64,000 nt of DNA from Micromonospora inaquosa. GTDB taxonomy: Bacteria > Actinomycetota > Actinomycetes > Mycobacteriales > Micromonosporaceae. The notes beneath the pieces are model-generated. The model was not told where the DNA came from. It made no database searches and was given only the letters and a program-made list of their open reading frames with translations. The stretch spans positions 30,667-94,666 of the forward strand of contig NZ_QGSZ01000233.1 of NCBI RefSeq assembly GCF_003857055.1, given 5' to 3'. Positions 29,905 through 38,774 of this stretch are shown one piece after another; the stretch's first letter is position 1, and each line of letters starts with the position of its first letter. Both the position numbers and the translations under genes were made by a program.

Positions 29905-30742
29905 CGCGGCGGATCAGGATGTCGCCGTAGGAGGTGTTCGCCCGGACCTCGACCGTCTCGTCGGTCTGCGCCGGGCTGTCGGTCGACTCCAGCGCGTTGT
30001 GCACGCGGCCGTGCTTGGAACTGACGTCGAGCCACGCAGCGGTCCCGCGACGGATGCCGACCTCGATCGCGCCGTAGGAGGTCTGCACGTCGATCGCGCC
30101 GCGCGCGACCTCACCCAGCCGGAGGTTGCCGTAGGCGGTACGCGCCGTCACCGAGGCCGTCGACGCGTCCACGGTGATGTCGCCGTAGGCCGTGTTGATC
30201 CGGACGTCGCCGCCACTGCGGCCGATCCAGCAGTCGCCGGACGAATTCTTGATCTCGGCGGTGCCCTCGACCTCGCCGATGCGCACCTTGCCGGACGACG
30301 CCTTCACCCGGGCCGGACCGAGGACGCGCTCGACCGCGACCTCGCCGTGGCTGCTGTCGATCTCCAACGGTCCGGTCTCGTCGAGCCGGATGCCGCTTCC
30401 GGTCTTGATCCGACACTCGCCGAGTCGACCCTCGCAGCGGAACGCCGCCCACGACGCCTCGGCGTGCACCCGCGAATCGGTCGGCACCTCGATCAGGACG
30501 TCGACCGACGGCCCGGGGCCGAACCCGTAGCGGCGCCAGCTCTTCGGCACCCGGATCACCAGTTGCCCGGCGGCGAACTCGACGGTGGTCTGGTCGGCGG
30601 CGCCCACGTCGGCCTTGCTCGACGGGTCGCGGGGCCGCACCGTCACCACCGTGTCGGTGCGGTCGCTCGCGGCGATCCAGGCATCGCCGATCGGCAGCTC
30701 GATCTGGACGGAAATCGGTTCTGGCGTCTCGAAAACAGGCAT
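29900..30742 (-). CDS. DUF4097 family beta-helix protein
   Basis: A 280-residue protein with no signal peptide or membrane helix. From about residue 110 it is a run of short beta-strand repeats (IDSSHGEVAVERV, VKASSGKVRIGEV, INTAYGDITVDA, VQTSYGAIEVGI, RANTSYGDILIRR) that form the right-handed beta-helix of DUF4097 proteins, where SSG/AYG/SYG marks each turn. Family members often accompany two-component systems or ABC exporters and are poorly understood. It lies between an RHH regulator (30813-31337) and a DrrAB-type exporter in one direction, as is common for this family. The ATG at 30742 follows GGGAGACC. Confidence 0.8.
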   Translation of the reverse strand: MPVFETPEPISVQIELPIGDAWIAASDRTDTVVTVRPRDPSSKADVGAADQTTVEFAAGQLVIRVPKSWRRYGFGPGPSVDVLIEVPTDSRVHAEASWAAFRCEGRLGECRIKTGSGIRLDETGPLEIDSSHGEVAVERVLGPARVKASSGKVRIGEVEGTAEIKNSSGDCWIGRSGGDVRINTAYGDITVDASTASVTARTAYGNLRLGEVARGAIDVQTSYGAIEVGIRRGTAAWLDVSSKHGRVHNALESTDSPAQTDETVEVRANTSYGDILIRRA

Positions 30743-30812
30743 GGTGGTCTCCCGAAAGGTGGTCGGTGGAGGTCGCCGCTGGTCAGCGGCGTGGCGGAAG
30801 GGGTGCGGGAAG

Positions 30813-31337
30813 TTAGCGGGCCCAGCCGGTGAAGCGCTGGCCGGAGGTCGGCTCCACCCGACGCGGTGGACGGCGTTCCGTGTCGCCTGCCCCGATGGCA
30901 CCGGCGACGGCGCGCACCAGCCAGGCGTTGACCGAGAGCCCGGCGCGCCCAGCGGCTTCCTCGACGCTGGCTTTCAGGTGGTCGGGGAGCCGGAGGTTGA
31001 TCCGCGAGGTGCCGCCCTCGTCACCCTCGGGCGCGGACACCGGCACCGACAGCGGTGGCGGGCCGCTGGCCTCGACCGTCACCTCGACCGGCGGACTGGC
31101 CGGTGTCACCACGAAGTCGGGCTCACGCCCCCGCAACCGAACGTGCACCGAACCCGGTGCGAGATCGCGGGTGATCTCGTCGGCCGCGTCGGAGAGCGCT
31201 TCGAGCAGCGTCAGACGGGTGGCCGACTCCAGTTGCGCGAAGAGCCGTTCGGCCAGCACCCGGGCCTCCGGGTCCACACCCTCGGCGGCCACGGCGAACT
31301 CGTTTCGCAGGTTCTCGACGTACGACCTCAGCTCCAT
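30813..31337 (-). CDS. Ribbon-helix-helix (HicB-like) DNA-binding protein
   Basis: A 174-residue protein. The N-terminal half is helical and acidic (NEFAVAAEGVDPEARVLAER); the C-terminal third is a ribbon-helix-helix domain, with the strand RINLRLPDHLKASVEEAA and the helix GLSVNAWLVRAV near residues 120-155, as in HicB-family antitoxins and small repressors. No HicA toxin partner is next to it, so it is better viewed as a regulator of the downstream DUF4097-DrrAB operon. The ATG at 31337 sits within a direct repeat (ATGGCACC twice) that could be its autoregulatory site. The long open frame to 31373 has no better start. Confidence 0.75.
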   Translation of the reverse strand: MELRSYVENLRNEFAVAAEGVDPEARVLAERLFAQLESATRLTLLEALSDAADEITRDLAPGSVHVRLRGREPDFVVTPASPPVEVTVEASGPPPLSVPVSAPEGDEGGTSRINLRLPDHLKASVEEAAGRAGLSVNAWLVRAVAGAIGAGDTERRPPRRVEPTSGQRFTGWAR

Positions 31338-31355
31338 GGCACCATGATGGCACCA
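31336..31355. repeat. Direct repeat at the start of the RHH gene, possible operator
   Basis: ATGGCACCATGATGGCACCA holds two copies of ATGGCACCA two bases apart, covering the start codon of the RHH gene on the minus strand. RHH proteins bind short tandem sites, so autoregulation is plausible. Confidence 0.35.
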
Positions 31356-31429
31356 CTTTGGCTCAGAACACAACAGCTATGGCTCATCGAGGTGCCGTCG
31401 TCTGGCTCCGCCGGTGGGACACCGGGTTC

Positions 31430-32575
31430 TCAAAGGTCACCGAAAGCCCTCCGGACCAGGTGATTCGCGTCTTCCTGAGCCAGGCCAGAGGCGACCAGAA
31501 GGTCACTGACGGTCGTCCGGACCTGTGCCACCACCACCGCACCGGAGAAGCCGACGCCGTCCCGATAGGCCTGCCCGGCCGTCCGGACCGCCCGCAGCGC
31601 CTCCTCGCGCGCCCGATCCGGCTCAGTACCCGCGGCGAACTGCCGCTTGAGCAGTCGGACGGTCTGAGCGAGATCCGCCACCGCCGTCGGCAGCGACTCC
31701 GGCACCGGCTCGCCGTCCTCGATGAGCGTCACCGCACGTCGGATCAGGGTGCCGCTGTTGCGCGTGGCCCGGTCGATCGGCTCCGCCGCCTGGGCGTAAC
31801 GGCCCACCGGCCCGTGCCGGTGGCGCCAGTACACCGGCGACAGGGTGCTCGCCTCCTGGGCGCCCTGGGTCGCCTCGACGAACGCCTTCAATCGGCCCGC
31901 GCTCTGCCGCAGCTCACCTCGGGCGGTACGGGCCTGCACGGCGTCCCTCGTGGCCAGGGCCTCGGCGGTGGCCTCAAGCTGGGACGCGAGGAGATCCATC
32001 GCCGGCCGCGCTGCCCGGTTGAGCACCCGCAGCGGGTTCAGCGGCAGCAACACGGCGGTGACCAGCAGCGCCACCCCTCCCCCGACCAGCGCGTCCACGA
32101 ACCGGGGGATTTCCAGGTCCCGGACGGTCGGACTGAGCGTGGCGATGAGCACCGCCGTCGCCCCGGCCTGGATCACCACCGCCGCGCTGCCCGCCAGGAA
32201 GAGCGCGACGACGATCGCCAGCACGACGACCAGGGCGAGCTGCCACCACCCGGTGCCGATCACCAGGAGCAGCAGGTCACCGATCAGCACCCCGACGGTG
32301 ACCCCGATGATCAGCTCGATGGTGCGACGCAGACGCTGGCCGACGGACGCGGCGAGCGTCGAGACAGCGGAGATCGGCGCGAAGACCGGCTGCGACACGT
32401 GCAGCAGCGAGTGCGCCACGAACCAGGACAACGCCGCGGCCAGGCCGGCCTGTAGTGCGAGGCCGCCGATGGTCCGGACCCGACGGATCCGGTCGTGCAG
32501 GGTGGCCACCAGCCGGTCCCAGCGGGGCACGGTCGTGGGGCCCGCGTCCGCTCCGCGCCGACCGGCAGCGACCAT
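31430..32575 (-). CDS. FUSC/aromatic acid exporter-like membrane protein
   Basis: A 381-residue protein. The N-terminal half has about six hydrophobic segments (LALQAGLAAALSWFVAHSLL through LVTAVLLPL) of the fusaric acid resistance / aromatic acid exporter fold, and the C-terminal half is a soluble helical domain (about residues 190-380) rich in Arg, Ala and Glu. PVFAPISAVSTLAASVGQRL matches the conserved N-terminal membrane motif of the group, which includes AaeB-like exporters of aromatic acids. It is alone on its strand; the RHH-DrrAB operon begins about 90 bases downstream in the same direction. Substrate unknown. Confidence 0.75.
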   Translation of the reverse strand: MVAAGRRGADAGPTTVPRWDRLVATLHDRIRRVRTIGGLALQAGLAAALSWFVAHSLLHVSQPVFAPISAVSTLAASVGQRLRRTIELIIGVTVGVLIGDLLLLVIGTGWWQLALVVVLAIVVALFLAGSAAVVIQAGATAVLIATLSPTVRDLEIPRFVDALVGGGVALLVTAVLLPLNPLRVLNRAARPAMDLLASQLEATAEALATRDAVQARTARGELRQSAGRLKAFVEATQGAQEASTLSPVYWRHRHGPVGRYAQAAEPIDRATRNSGTLIRRAVTLIEDGEPVPESLPTAVADLAQTVRLLKRQFAAGTEPDRAREEALRAVRTAGQAYRDGVGFSGAVVVAQVRTTVSDLLVASGLAQEDANHLVRRAFGDL

Positions 32576-32816
32576 GGCCGCACCTACCCCGGCACGCCCG
32601 GATCAATCCTCGCCGGCATGGGCCCGCCATCCTCAAGGTGACCGCCGGTGGGGCCCTGCCCGGGTGGTAGCGCCCCGGCCGGCTGAGGTTGAGCGGGTCC
32701 AGTTCGGGTAGAACCCGCTCTGCCGTCGGCGCGGGCGGCGCCCCGGCGCATCGAGGCCGGGTTGCGGGACAAGGGCTACGAGACGCCTCGGGGGGACGTC
32801 GGATGGATCAGCGCGG

Positions 32817-35039
32817 TTGAGCGGGCCGGACAGCTCCGGTGGCGTCGTGGAGCTACGGGTGCACGGAGTCTCCGGTGCGAGCGCCGCACAGGTACTAGAC
32901 CTGCAACAGACCGGGCAGGTCGCCGGTGACCGCAGTGGCGGGTTCTACCGGCCGCGCCCCCGGTGCTCGGACAGCGGCGTGCCGGGGGTGACGCTGGAGG
33001 CGTACCGCTGGGGTGACCTGCCCTCCGGCACCGTGGCCCGCACCCTGGCGGTGGTGTTCCTGCTCCCCTTCATGCTGGTCAACGTCGCGATCTGGATGCG
33101 CCCGGCGAGCCCCGGGTCCGCGGCGACGGTCAAGTCCCTGTGCCGGGTCCTGGGGCTCACGCTCACCGTGCTGTACGTGCTCGCCATCGCCGGTGTCGCC
33201 CTGGATCTCGTCGGATGGAAGTGCCTGGCCTCGGCGGACTGCCTCGCCGGACGCAGCTGGTTGTCCTGGTTGGGTGGGCGGACGATCGGGCTGCGGCTGG
33301 CGGTGCTCGCGCTGGTCCCGGCCGCCGCGATCGGCCTGATCTGGAAGCTCAGTTGCCGTCCGGGGCGAGCCTTCGAGACGTTCCGCGCACCCGATCAGGG
33401 CAGCCCCGCTCCCCGGCTCGACACCGTCGGCCAGTGGGACGCCGAGCCGCTGGTGGGCCGACTGCGCGCCATCCACGTCGCCGCGGCATTCGCGACGCTG
33501 GACCTCGTCCTGCTCCTGGCCCAGGGTGCGAGAGACGCCTCGGCGACCACGATTGCGCTGACGGCGATCACGGGGGTGATCCTCACGGCCTGCGTGGGGT
33601 TGCTCTGCGCACCGCCGCTGATGGACCGCTCCCCCGCCGACCAGCGGTTCGACCGGGTCACCCGTACCCTCCGGACCGCTGCCATCATCCTGACCGTGGT
33701 CGTCGTGGCGCACGTGCCGACCAGTTCGCAGCCGTGGCCACGGGAGCACGGGCTGCCCGGTTACGACACGACACTGGTCGGTGTGTTCGCGGCTCAGACG
33801 ACACTGTTGGCCGCCCTGGGGGTGGTGCTGCTCTGGCACCGGCGCCGGGAGCGCGGCACCACCCCGCTGTTCGGGCTGGGCGCTCTCGTTGTCGCGGCCA
33901 CCGGGATCAGCACGGCGGTGGCGTACTCCGCCGAGTTGGTCTGCCGGGTGGCGGACTTCCTGGATCGCGACGTGCCGACCGGGGAGGGCATAGCGGCCGG
34001 CCCGCCCCGGGCCTACACCTGGGCGATCTACGGCTTCTTCCGCGCGGTGGTGGTCACCGCGATCGTCGCCGGCCTCGTCATCCTGATCTCCCGCCGGAGT
34101 CGACGCCGGGCTGCGGCGGCGATCGTCGCGCGCGACTTCCCGAACCCGCCGGCCGAGGCCGAGCCCCGACTGAGGCAGGTCCGAGACGCGATAGCTCGGG
34201 CTCGCTTCTCCGAGAAACTGGTGCCGTTGGCAGTGGTCTACGGTTGCCTCACCGGGCTCGGCACGGCCACCACCACGATCGGCCTGCTCGGGCAGTTGCC
34301 GGGCGACATCATCGAGCGAAACGTCGGGTTGCCGGCGGCGGTGACCACGTTCGCCATCGCCCTCAGTAGCTGGGTGATCGCGGCAATCATCCTCGGCCTG
34401 ATCATCGGCGCCATCTTCGCGTACCGGAGCGAGCCGTACCGCCGGTACATCGGTGTCCTCTGGGACCTCGGCACCTTCTGGCCCCGGGCCGCCCACCCGT
34501 TCGCGCCGCCGTGCTACTCCAGGCGGGCCGTGCCGGAACTGGCCCACCGGATCACCTACCTGGTCGAGCGCGGCCACGCGGTGCTGCTGACCGGGCACAG
34601 CCACGGCTCGATTCTGCTCGCCGCCGCGGTGCTCCAACTGTCGCCGCAGGTCGGCGACCGGGTCGCCCTGCTCACCCACGGATCACCGCTGCGCCGTTTC
34701 TGCGCGCGGCCCTTCCCCGCCTACCTCGACGACGCGGCACTGCACGAGATCGGCCGGCGGGTGGGTTGGCGGTGGGTGAACCTGTGGCGCGACACCGACC
34801 CCATCGGCGGCTGGATCTTCTCCCCGCATCCGTCGCCCGCCACCACCGACGACCCGGCCAGCACGGTGGATCGCCGACAGCGTGATCCGCGCGACCTGGT
34901 GGCACCCCCCGGGGACAGCGTCGCCCCACCCGTCCACGGGCACTGGCCGGACGAATCCGACGAGCCGTTCACCGAGGCGGTTCAGGAGTTGGTGCAGCGC
35001 CTCGGTGGGCGGGCTGGCCCGCCCACGACGCCGAGGTAG
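32817..35039 (+). CDS. Large actinobacterial membrane protein with lipase-like C-terminal domain
   Basis: A 740-residue protein with an N-terminal soluble stretch (VVELRVHGVSGASAAQVLD), some ten to twelve hydrophobic segments between residues 75 and 540, and a C-terminal cytoplasmic domain with LTGHSHGSILLAAAVLQL, a GxSxG-like serine-hydrolase nucleophile elbow. It belongs to a family of multi-span proteins seen across Streptomyces and Micromonospora whose role is unknown to me. The annotated start is a TTG; a GTG at 32847, right before VELRVHG, is also possible, and neither has a strong ribosome-binding site. The gene stands alone between oppositely oriented neighbours. Whether the elbow is active is undetermined. 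Confidence 0.65.
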   Translation: MSGPDSSGGVVELRVHGVSGASAAQVLDLQQTGQVAGDRSGGFYRPRPRCSDSGVPGVTLEAYRWGDLPSGTVARTLAVVFLLPFMLVNVAIWMRPASPGSAATVKSLCRVLGLTLTVLYVLAIAGVALDLVGWKCLASADCLAGRSWLSWLGGRTIGLRLAVLALVPAAAIGLIWKLSCRPGRAFETFRAPDQGSPAPRLDTVGQWDAEPLVGRLRAIHVAAAFATLDLVLLLAQGARDASATTIALTAITGVILTACVGLLCAPPLMDRSPADQRFDRVTRTLRTAAIILTVVVVAHVPTSSQPWPREHGLPGYDTTLVGVFAAQTTLLAALGVVLLWHRRRERGTTPLFGLGALVVAATGISTAVAYSAELVCRVADFLDRDVPTGEGIAAGPPRAYTWAIYGFFRAVVVTAIVAGLVILISRRSRRRAAAAIVARDFPNPPAEAEPRLRQVRDAIARARFSEKLVPLAVVYGCLTGLGTATTTIGLLGQLPGDIIERNVGLPAAVTTFAIALSSWVIAAIILGLIIGAIFAYRSEPYRRYIGVLWDLGTFWPRAAHPFAPPCYSRRAVPELAHRITYLVERGHAVLLTGHSHGSILLAAAVLQLSPQVGDRVALLTHGSPLRRFCARPFPAYLDDAALHEIGRRVGWRWVNLWRDTDPIGGWIFSPHPSPATTDDPASTVDRRQRDPRDLVAPPGDSVAPPVHGHWPDESDEPFTEAVQELVQRLGGRAGPPTTPR

Positions 35040-35049
35040 CGGGACCGGC

Positions 35050-35805
35050 TCAGCGTCCCCGGCTGGCCCGCGTACGCCAGTCGTCCAGGCCGGTGCCGGC
35101 GATGCGGGCGCCGTCGACCGGAACGAGCGAGCGTTCGCCCAGCTTGGAGCCGAAGTACCGGGCGTCGGGGTCGGCCACCACCGTACGGCGGTCCGGCTGG
35201 TCGGCGAGGAACGATCGGCCCAACTCGTCGAGCCGGAACTGCTCCGGACCAGCGACCTCGACCACGGAGTTCGTGGGCGCGCCCAGCGCGACCTCGGCCA
35301 CCGCGGCCGCGACGTCGTCCGCGGCCATCGGCTGAATGAGCACCGGCGCGAGGTGCACGGTGTCGCCGTCCGTGGCGGCGTCGACGATGCCCCCGAGGAA
35401 CTCGAAGAACTGGGTGGCGTGCACCACCGAGTACGGAATTCCGGAGGCGATGACGAGCTTCTCCTGGGCGACCTTCGCGCGCATGTACCCGCTCTCCGGG
35501 AGCCGGTCGCTCCCCACGATGGAGAGTGACACGTAGTGGCCCACCCCGGCGTCCGACGCGGCGGCGAGGAGCGTCCGGGTGGACGTCTCGAAGAACTCCA
35601 GCGCGGCGGCGCCCTCCAACGACGGCGAGTTCGACACGTCGACGACGACCTCGGCACCGGTGAGCACATCGGCCACGCCCTCGCCGGTCAGGGTGTTCAC
35701 GCCGGTCTTCGGCGATGCCGGCACCGCCTCGTGGCCCTGGGCGCCGAGGCGGTCCACGAGCTTGGAGCCGATGAGGCCGCTGCCCCCGATGACGACGATC
35801 TTCAT
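35050..35805 (-). CDS. NAD(P)-binding SDR-like protein (NmrA/YwnB type)
   Basis: A 251-residue single-domain Rossmann protein. The nucleotide-binding loop is VVIGGSGLIGSKLVDRLG at residues 3-20, and the atypical SDR layout lacks the classic YxxxK; YVSLSIVGSDRLPESGYMRAKVAQE replaces it, as in NmrA-like and NAD(P)H:quinone-type proteins. GVFTVDVSNSP-like segments and PYSVVHATQFFEF match this group, which includes redox-sensing regulators and quinone reductases. The ATG at 35805 is used. It ends 10 bases from the convergent gene at 32817-35039 and is transcribed divergently from the methyltransferase at 35905. Confidence 0.8.
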   Translation of the reverse strand: MKIVVIGGSGLIGSKLVDRLGAQGHEAVPASPKTGVNTLTGEGVADVLTGAEVVVDVSNSPSLEGAAALEFFETSTRTLLAAASDAGVGHYVSLSIVGSDRLPESGYMRAKVAQEKLVIASGIPYSVVHATQFFEFLGGIVDAATDGDTVHLAPVLIQPMAADDVAAAVAEVALGAPTNSVVEVAGPEQFRLDELGRSFLADQPDRRTVVADPDARYFGSKLGERSLVPVDGARIAGTGLDDWRTRASRGR

Positions 35806-35904
35806 GGTCGAACCACGTCCTGTCCGCACTGGGTCGAATCGTGCTGCCCATCAGTAAGACGCAAAGCGTGCGCGGATGCACGACAATCGCCGCAGAAGCG
35901 TTCC

Positions 35905-36588
35905 ATGGAGATCACGCCATCCCTGGAGGTCGATGTGGCCAAGGTGTCCCATCCGGTGTTCGCCCGGGTGTACGAGCGACTCAGCGTGGCCATGGACCGC
36001 GCCGGCACGGCGGCGTTCCGACGGGAGCTGGTCGCCGGCCTGTCCGGCCGGGTGATCGAGATCGGTGCGGGCAACGGGCGGATGTTCGCCCACTATCCGC
36101 CGGGGGTGACCCAGGTCCTCGCTGTCGAACCGGAGCGTCGTCTGCGTGCCGCTGCCGAGCGTGCCGCGGCGGACGCGCCGGTTCCGGTCACTGTCGTCGA
36201 CGGTCTGGCCCAGGCGCTGCCCGCCGGGGACGGCGAGTTCGACGCGGCCGTTGTCGCGTTGGTGTTGTGCACCGTGCCCGATCAGGCGAGCGCGTTGGCC
36301 GAGACCAGGCGGGTGCTGCGCCCCGGAGGCCAGGTGCGGTTCTTCGAGCACGTGGCCGCTGAGGTGGCCACCGGTCTGCACCGCGCCCAACGGCTCGTCG
36401 ACGCCACACTGTGGCCGCGACTGTTCGCCGGCTGCCACACCAACCGCGACACCGTCGCGGCGATCGACGCGGCCGGCTTCGAGGTGGAGGAGCTACGCAG
36501 GTTCCGTTTCCCGGCCACCAGCAACAGCCCGTCCTCCCCCTGCGTCCTCGGCCACGCGATCAGGCCGGTCCCGACGGTCCGGCGATAG
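35905..36588 (+). CDS. Class I SAM-dependent methyltransferase
   Basis: A 227-residue single-domain methyltransferase of the UbiE/Methyltransf_11 group. Motif I is VIEIGAGNGRMF near residue 52, motif II has LAVEPERRL, the substrate-side DAAVVALVLCTVPD matches post-I/IV, and RRVLRPGGQVRFFEHVA is the typical family segment. Its acceptor molecule is unknown; relatives methylate phospholipids or small metabolites. The ATG at 35905 (MEITPSLEV) is chosen; a GTG ten codons later is an alternative. It is divergent from the SDR gene and followed by about 240 bases before the surface-protein gene, with no obvious partner. Confidence 0.8.
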   Translation: MEITPSLEVDVAKVSHPVFARVYERLSVAMDRAGTAAFRRELVAGLSGRVIEIGAGNGRMFAHYPPGVTQVLAVEPERRLRAAAERAAADAPVPVTVVDGLAQALPAGDGEFDAAVVALVLCTVPDQASALAETRRVLRPGGQVRFFEHVAAEVATGLHRAQRLVDATLWPRLFAGCHTNRDTVAAIDAAGFEVEELRRFRFPATSNSPSSPCVLGHAIRPVPTVRR

Positions 36589-36829
36589 GCCGAGATCTGC
36601 CCGGCCGCCCTGGTGCGCACGCGCCCGCCTGTCGTGAACCCTGCCAACAGAAACGCGAAGATCAGTCCTATTCAGATAGACATCCGTCGGCTATTGTGCC
36701 GATTTGCCCCCATTCGAACACCCATCGTGATGTGGTAGTCAACGCGCTTGTCGGCGCCATACAGGCCGTATCACGCAGGACGCCACTCGCTTGACGTCTC
36801 CTGCGAGTAGTACCCACGGAGGGTGTTCT

Positions 36830-37921
36830 GTGACAGCTAAACCCAAACACTGGCTACGGCGGCAGGTGGTCCTGCCGGCGCTCGCGGCTGGCGCAGCCGC
36901 CACAGTGGCAGCCAGCCTGCTGCTCTTCAGCTCGACAGCAGCCAACGCGCAGGAAGCACCGGTCAACCTGGGCACGGCGGCCGACTTCTCCGTCCTGGCC
37001 GGAGCGGAGCCCACCAACACCGGGCCCAGTTTCCTGGCCCAGAGCCTCGGGCGGTACCCCGGAAACACCGCGTCCGGGTTTGAGACGGCGACCATCGGCG
37101 GCGAGGTGCACCTCGGTGACGCGGTCGCTCTACAGGCTCAGAGCGACCTGACCATCGCCTTCAACGATGCCGCCGGCCGGACGCCGTTCACCAATCTCCC
37201 GGCGGAGCTGGGCGGCAACACGCTCAACGAAGGGGTCTACCGGATCGGGGCCGCCCAACTGACCGGACCGTTGACGCTCAACGGCCAGGGCGACCCGTCG
37301 GCCGTGTTCATCTTCCAGGTCGACTCCTCGCTGACGACGGCGTCGAACAGCAGCGTCGTCCTGATCAACGGGGCTTCGGCCTGCAACGTGTTCTGGAAGA
37401 TCGGCAGTTCGGCGACGATCGGCACGGGCACCACCTTCGTCGGCACCATCATGGCTCAGGCCGCGATCACGATGGCCACGGGCGCGACCCTCCAGGGCCG
37501 CGCGCTGGCACGCACCGCCGCCGTCACCCTGGATACCAACGTCATCACCGCACCGGTCTGCGCCGGGCCGACCGGCCCACCCGGACCCACCGGCCCGCCT
37601 GGGCCGACCGGCCCGCCCGGCAGCCCTGGAGCACCCGGCAGCCCCGGCGCACCCGGCAGCCCTGGTGCCCCAGGTAGCCCCGGAGCACCCGGCAGCCCCG
37701 GAGCACCCGGAGCGCCCGGCGCACCTGGTCCGTCCGGACCCCCCGGAGCGCCTGGCAGCCCGGGCGCGCCTGGTGCACCCGGTGGCCCAGGCGGCCAGAC
37801 CCCGGTCCTGCCGGTGACCGGCGGCGGTGTGGTCCCGGCCATGACCGGCGTCGGAAGCGTGATGGTCGTGCTGGGCGCATTCGCGTTCCTCCTCGCCCGG
37901 CGTCGACGCCAGGAGTCCTGA
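36830..37921 (+). CDS. Sortase-type surface protein: ice-binding-like domain plus collagen-like stalk
   Basis: A 363-residue exported protein. Its signal peptide ends near ANAQE (residue 40). Residues about 45-240 form a DUF3494 / type-1 ice-binding-like domain ([51 protein letters not shown]). Then come 26 perfect collagen-like Gly-X-Y triplets, the sortase motif LPVTGG, a membrane helix and an RRRRQES tail. So it should be attached to the cell wall by a sortase. The ice-binding domain in such proteins may act as an adhesin rather than in antifreeze. GGAGGG before the GTG at 36830 decides the start; the ATG-like frame start upstream is rejected. Two strong terminators follow. Confidence 0.85.
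   Translation: MTAKPKHWLRRQVVLPALAAGAAATVAASLLLFSSTAANAQEAPVNLGTAADFSVLAGAEPTNTGPSFLAQSLGRYPGNTASGFETATIGGEVHLGDAVALQAQSDLTIAFNDAAGRTPFTNLPAELGGNTLNEGVYRIGAAQLTGPLTLNGQGDPSAVFIFQVDSSLTTASNSSVVLINGASACNVFWKIGSSATIGTGTTFVGTIMAQAAITMATGATLQGRALARTAAVTLDTNVITAPVCAGPTGPPGPTGPPGPTGPPGSPGAPGSPGAPGSPGAPGSPGAPGSPGAPGAPGAPGPSGPPGAPGSPGAPGAPGGPGGQTPVLPVTGGGVVPAMTGVGSVMVVLGAFAFLLARRRRQES
37565..37798 (+). repeat. Collagen-like Gly-X-Y tandem repeat region
   Basis: Twenty-six nine-base units encode Gly-X-Y triplets, mostly GPT, GPP, GSP and GAP. The GSP-GAP pair repeats five times in a row as an 18-base unit, so replication slippage could vary the stalk length between strains. Confidence 0.85.
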
Positions 37922-37924
37922 TCG

Positions 37925-37957
37925 GTGGCCCGGCCGGCGCGATTCCGGCCGGGCCAC
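37925..37957. terminator. Terminator of the surface-protein gene
   Basis: A perfect 13-bp stem (37925-37937 with 37945-37957) around a 7-base loop, immediately after the stop codon at 37921. Confidence 0.9.
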
Positions 37958-37965
37958 GTGACATC

Positions 37966-37996
37966 GTCGGCCCGCTCCCCACCGGAGCGGGCCGAC
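37966..37996. terminator. Second terminator, between convergent genes
   Basis: A second perfect 13-bp stem (37966-37978 with 37984-37996), which follows the first and probably also serves the minus-strand gene ending at 38075. Confidence 0.85.
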
Positions 37997-38074
37997 GACG
38001 TCCACCTGGTCGAACGAGGACGCCACCCGGTGCGAACTCGCGCAGAGCTCAATTCGGCGGCTGTCCGCGCGGCC

Positions 38075-38605
38075 TCACCGGCCGGGCAGCCCGGTCAGCC
38101 AGACCTCCAGCTCCGCCGGGGAGCGCAGTAACACCACGGGCGGAGCGGCCGGGTCCGTCTGCCAGGCCCGCATCCGCCGTCGAGCCCGGCCGAACGCGGT
38201 GACGTGCCACACCAGGATCGAGTCCCGGGACAGCACGCTGCCCAGCGACTCGCGGTTGCCGTTGCAGATCACCTCCCCGGTGACCAGCCGGCGGGCGGTG
38301 CGGCGGAGCAACCGCCCGAACGAGCACCACCGTGGATAGTCCAGGCCGACGACCAGGTCGGCGCGGGCCATCGGGACGTCCCGCCAGCCGTGGTACGCCC
38401 CGTCGATGATCCAACGGTCCCGTCGACAGATCTCCTCGATCCGGCTGCGCTGATCGGCGACCGGCACCTCGACCCAGCCCGGTTGCCAGAGCAGATCGTC
38501 CACCGGATACCAGGGCAGCCCGAGATGTTCGGCCAGCCGCGCCGCGAGGGTGGACTTGCCGGAGCCGTACACCCCGTAGACCAGGATGCGACGCGGTGCG
38601 CTCAT
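38075..38605 (-). CDS. P-loop kinase-like protein (topology modulation type)
   Basis: A 176-residue cytoplasmic protein of the adenylate-kinase/shikimate-kinase-like P-loop family. Walker A is [20 protein letters not shown] near residue 9. A conserved [10 protein letters not shown] follows at about residue 34 and [12 protein letters not shown] near 66, and [19 protein letters not shown] carries Walker-B-like and Arg residues. These are typical of the group once called DNA topology modulation protein FlaR, whose true substrate is unknown. It is the only minus-strand gene in this segment and ends close to the two terminators. It is transcribed away from the rtcB-prfH pair. Confidence 0.75.
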   Translation of the reverse strand: MSAPRRILVYGVYGSGKSTLAARLAEHLGLPWYPVDDLLWQPGWVEVPVADQRSRIEEICRRDRWIIDGAYHGWRDVPMARADLVVGLDYPRWCSFGRLLRRTARRLVTGEVICNGNRESLGSVLSRDSILVWHVTAFGRARRRMRAWQTDPAAPPVVLLRSPAELEVWLTGLPGR

Positions 38606-38774
38606 CGCGGCAGCGTACGTCGTGAAGGAAAATCAGTTGTCGTGCTTGGCGTGCCTCGGCCAGAGTGACGTCCATGACGTACTGACGGACACCACCCCCT
38701 GCTCCGCGCCACCGGTGATGCCTCCCGGGGCCGTGACGCCGTCCGTTTCCACGTTCCCAGCGAAGTGAGCCTCC

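Noticed and set aside
32690..32816. Possible gene remnant RRIEAGLRDKGYETPRGD before the large membrane protein
   Set aside because: Only about 30 residues look protein-like, with no known family and no start codon with a ribosome-binding site.
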